A stretch of DNA of 24,035 nucleotides from Hyphomicrobiales bacterium. GTDB taxonomy: Bacteria; Pseudomonadota; Alphaproteobacteria; Rhizobiales; JAJFHC01. How positions within the stretch are numbered: position 1 is the stretch's first letter; the number at the start of each line of letters is the position of its first letter. Of the stretch, positions 23,795 to 24,035 are shown in pieces. The position numbers and the translations under genes were made by a program. Under the pieces are notes generated by a model, which saw only the letters and a list, made by a program, of their open reading frames with translations, was not told the origin of the DNA and did not search any database. Location: positions 1 through 24,035 of the forward strand of contig JAJFHC010000183.1 in NCBI GenBank assembly GCA_021775835.1, read 5' to 3'.

Positions 23795-23852
23795 CAACCG
23801 TCGGCGTATCTGCCGTTGCACCCCAGTTGTGTTAGTACCAGCAAACAACCAG

Positions 23853-24035
23853 TCATTGCACGTTGCTGGCCGGCAGCAGGTGAACGTCGCGTTGCGGATA
23901 GGGAATGGTGATGTCATTTTCCTTGAAGCTTTTCCAGATGGATCGCATCACGTCGCTTTGCGGCTCATATCGCCCCGCGGTCACATCGTCCACCCAGAAG
24001 TACAGCAGGAAATTGATGGAGCTGTCGCCAAACTC
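23853..24035 (-). CDS. MscS-family mechanosensitive ion channel, C-terminal end (5' part outside window)
   Basis: The minus strand is open from the window edge to TGA at 23853-23855, giving the last 60 residues. EFGDSSINFLLYFWVDD and later SDVMRSIWKSFKENDITIPYPQRDVHLL are the hallmark closing strands of the MscS cytoplasmic C-terminal domain (F-G-D-S-S-I-N-F ... I-x-I-P-x-P-Q-x-x-V/D-H). The channel opens on membrane tension to release osmolytes. The pore domain is not in the window. Confidence 0.93.
   Translation of the reverse strand, partial: EFGDSSINFLLYFWVDDVTAGRYEPQSDVMRSIWKSFKENDITIPYPQRDVHLLPASNVQ

Noticed and set aside
23438..23917. 159-codon minus-strand frame over the secreted protein and the mscS end
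   Set aside because: It overlaps the end of the real MscS reading frame in another phase and the antisense of the secreted protein; no motifs.
13885..24035. Second copy of the tRNA-Leu 3' end marking the right island border
   Set aside because: I looked for GGCCAGGGGCACCA and GTTCGAGTC downstream and saw none in the window, so no attR can be claimed.
1..24035. CRISPR array, retron, riboswitch or rRNA
   Set aside because: No regularly spaced direct repeats of CRISPR length, no reverse transcriptase, no rRNA sequence and no recognisable riboswitch fold were seen.

Overview
The window looks like a piece of alphaproteobacterial chromosome. The evidence is moderately high GC across most of it, the gene families present (GluQRS, a YqaA-DsbB pair next to a compact HNH endonuclease, a GlxA-type regulator), and the style of their sequences. 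A Rhodospirillales-like, possibly marine or soil, lineage is my guess from sequence style only.

Layout. (1) 1-6.5 kb is ordinary chromosome: the C-terminal two thirds of an aldehyde dehydrogenase, a SAM methyltransferase, a sensor-less hybrid histidine kinase, an AEC-type permease, glutamyl-Q tRNA(Asp) synthetase, an AlkA-like glycosylase and a carboxylesterase. (2) 6.7-11.0 kb is a same-strand cluster: a GlxA-family AraC regulator, then RidA, a cysteine-dioxygenase-like cupin, a PPOX-family protein, a GlcG/HbpS-type protein and an M19 membrane dipeptidase. It reads as a small catabolic module of unknown substrate. The dipeptidase carries an in-frame TAA after codon 38. (3) 11.2-13.7 kb holds a GyrI-like protein, an HNH endonuclease, DsbB and a YqaA/VTT membrane protein. 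(4) A tRNA-Leu(CAA) with its own sigma70-like promoter lies at 13.8 kb. (5) 13.9-18.8 kb is an apparent tRNA-associated mobile island or satellite remnant of visibly lower GC. It has integrase-arm-like repeats just behind the tRNA, a Toprim/AAA+ primase-helicase, a separate small primase N-terminal module, an AlpA-like HTH protein and an unknown 444-aa protein with an internal duplication. A 20-bp palindrome sits in front of the alpA-like operon. No integrase and no second att copy were found. (6) 18.8-20.1 kb is scar tissue: an IS3-family remnant (orfA intact, orfB cut short) abutting a TerC-family pseudogene that is both 5'-truncated and frameshifted. (7) 20.1-24.0 kb has an MFS permease, a DUF418 membrane protein, a small secreted acidic protein and the C-terminal end of an MscS channel running off the window edge.

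The most distinctive unexplained elements are the island's 444-aa protein and the operator-like palindrome beside it, and the regulator-plus-five-enzyme cluster with its interrupted dipeptidase. Function calls rest on motif recognition by eye. No database search was run.
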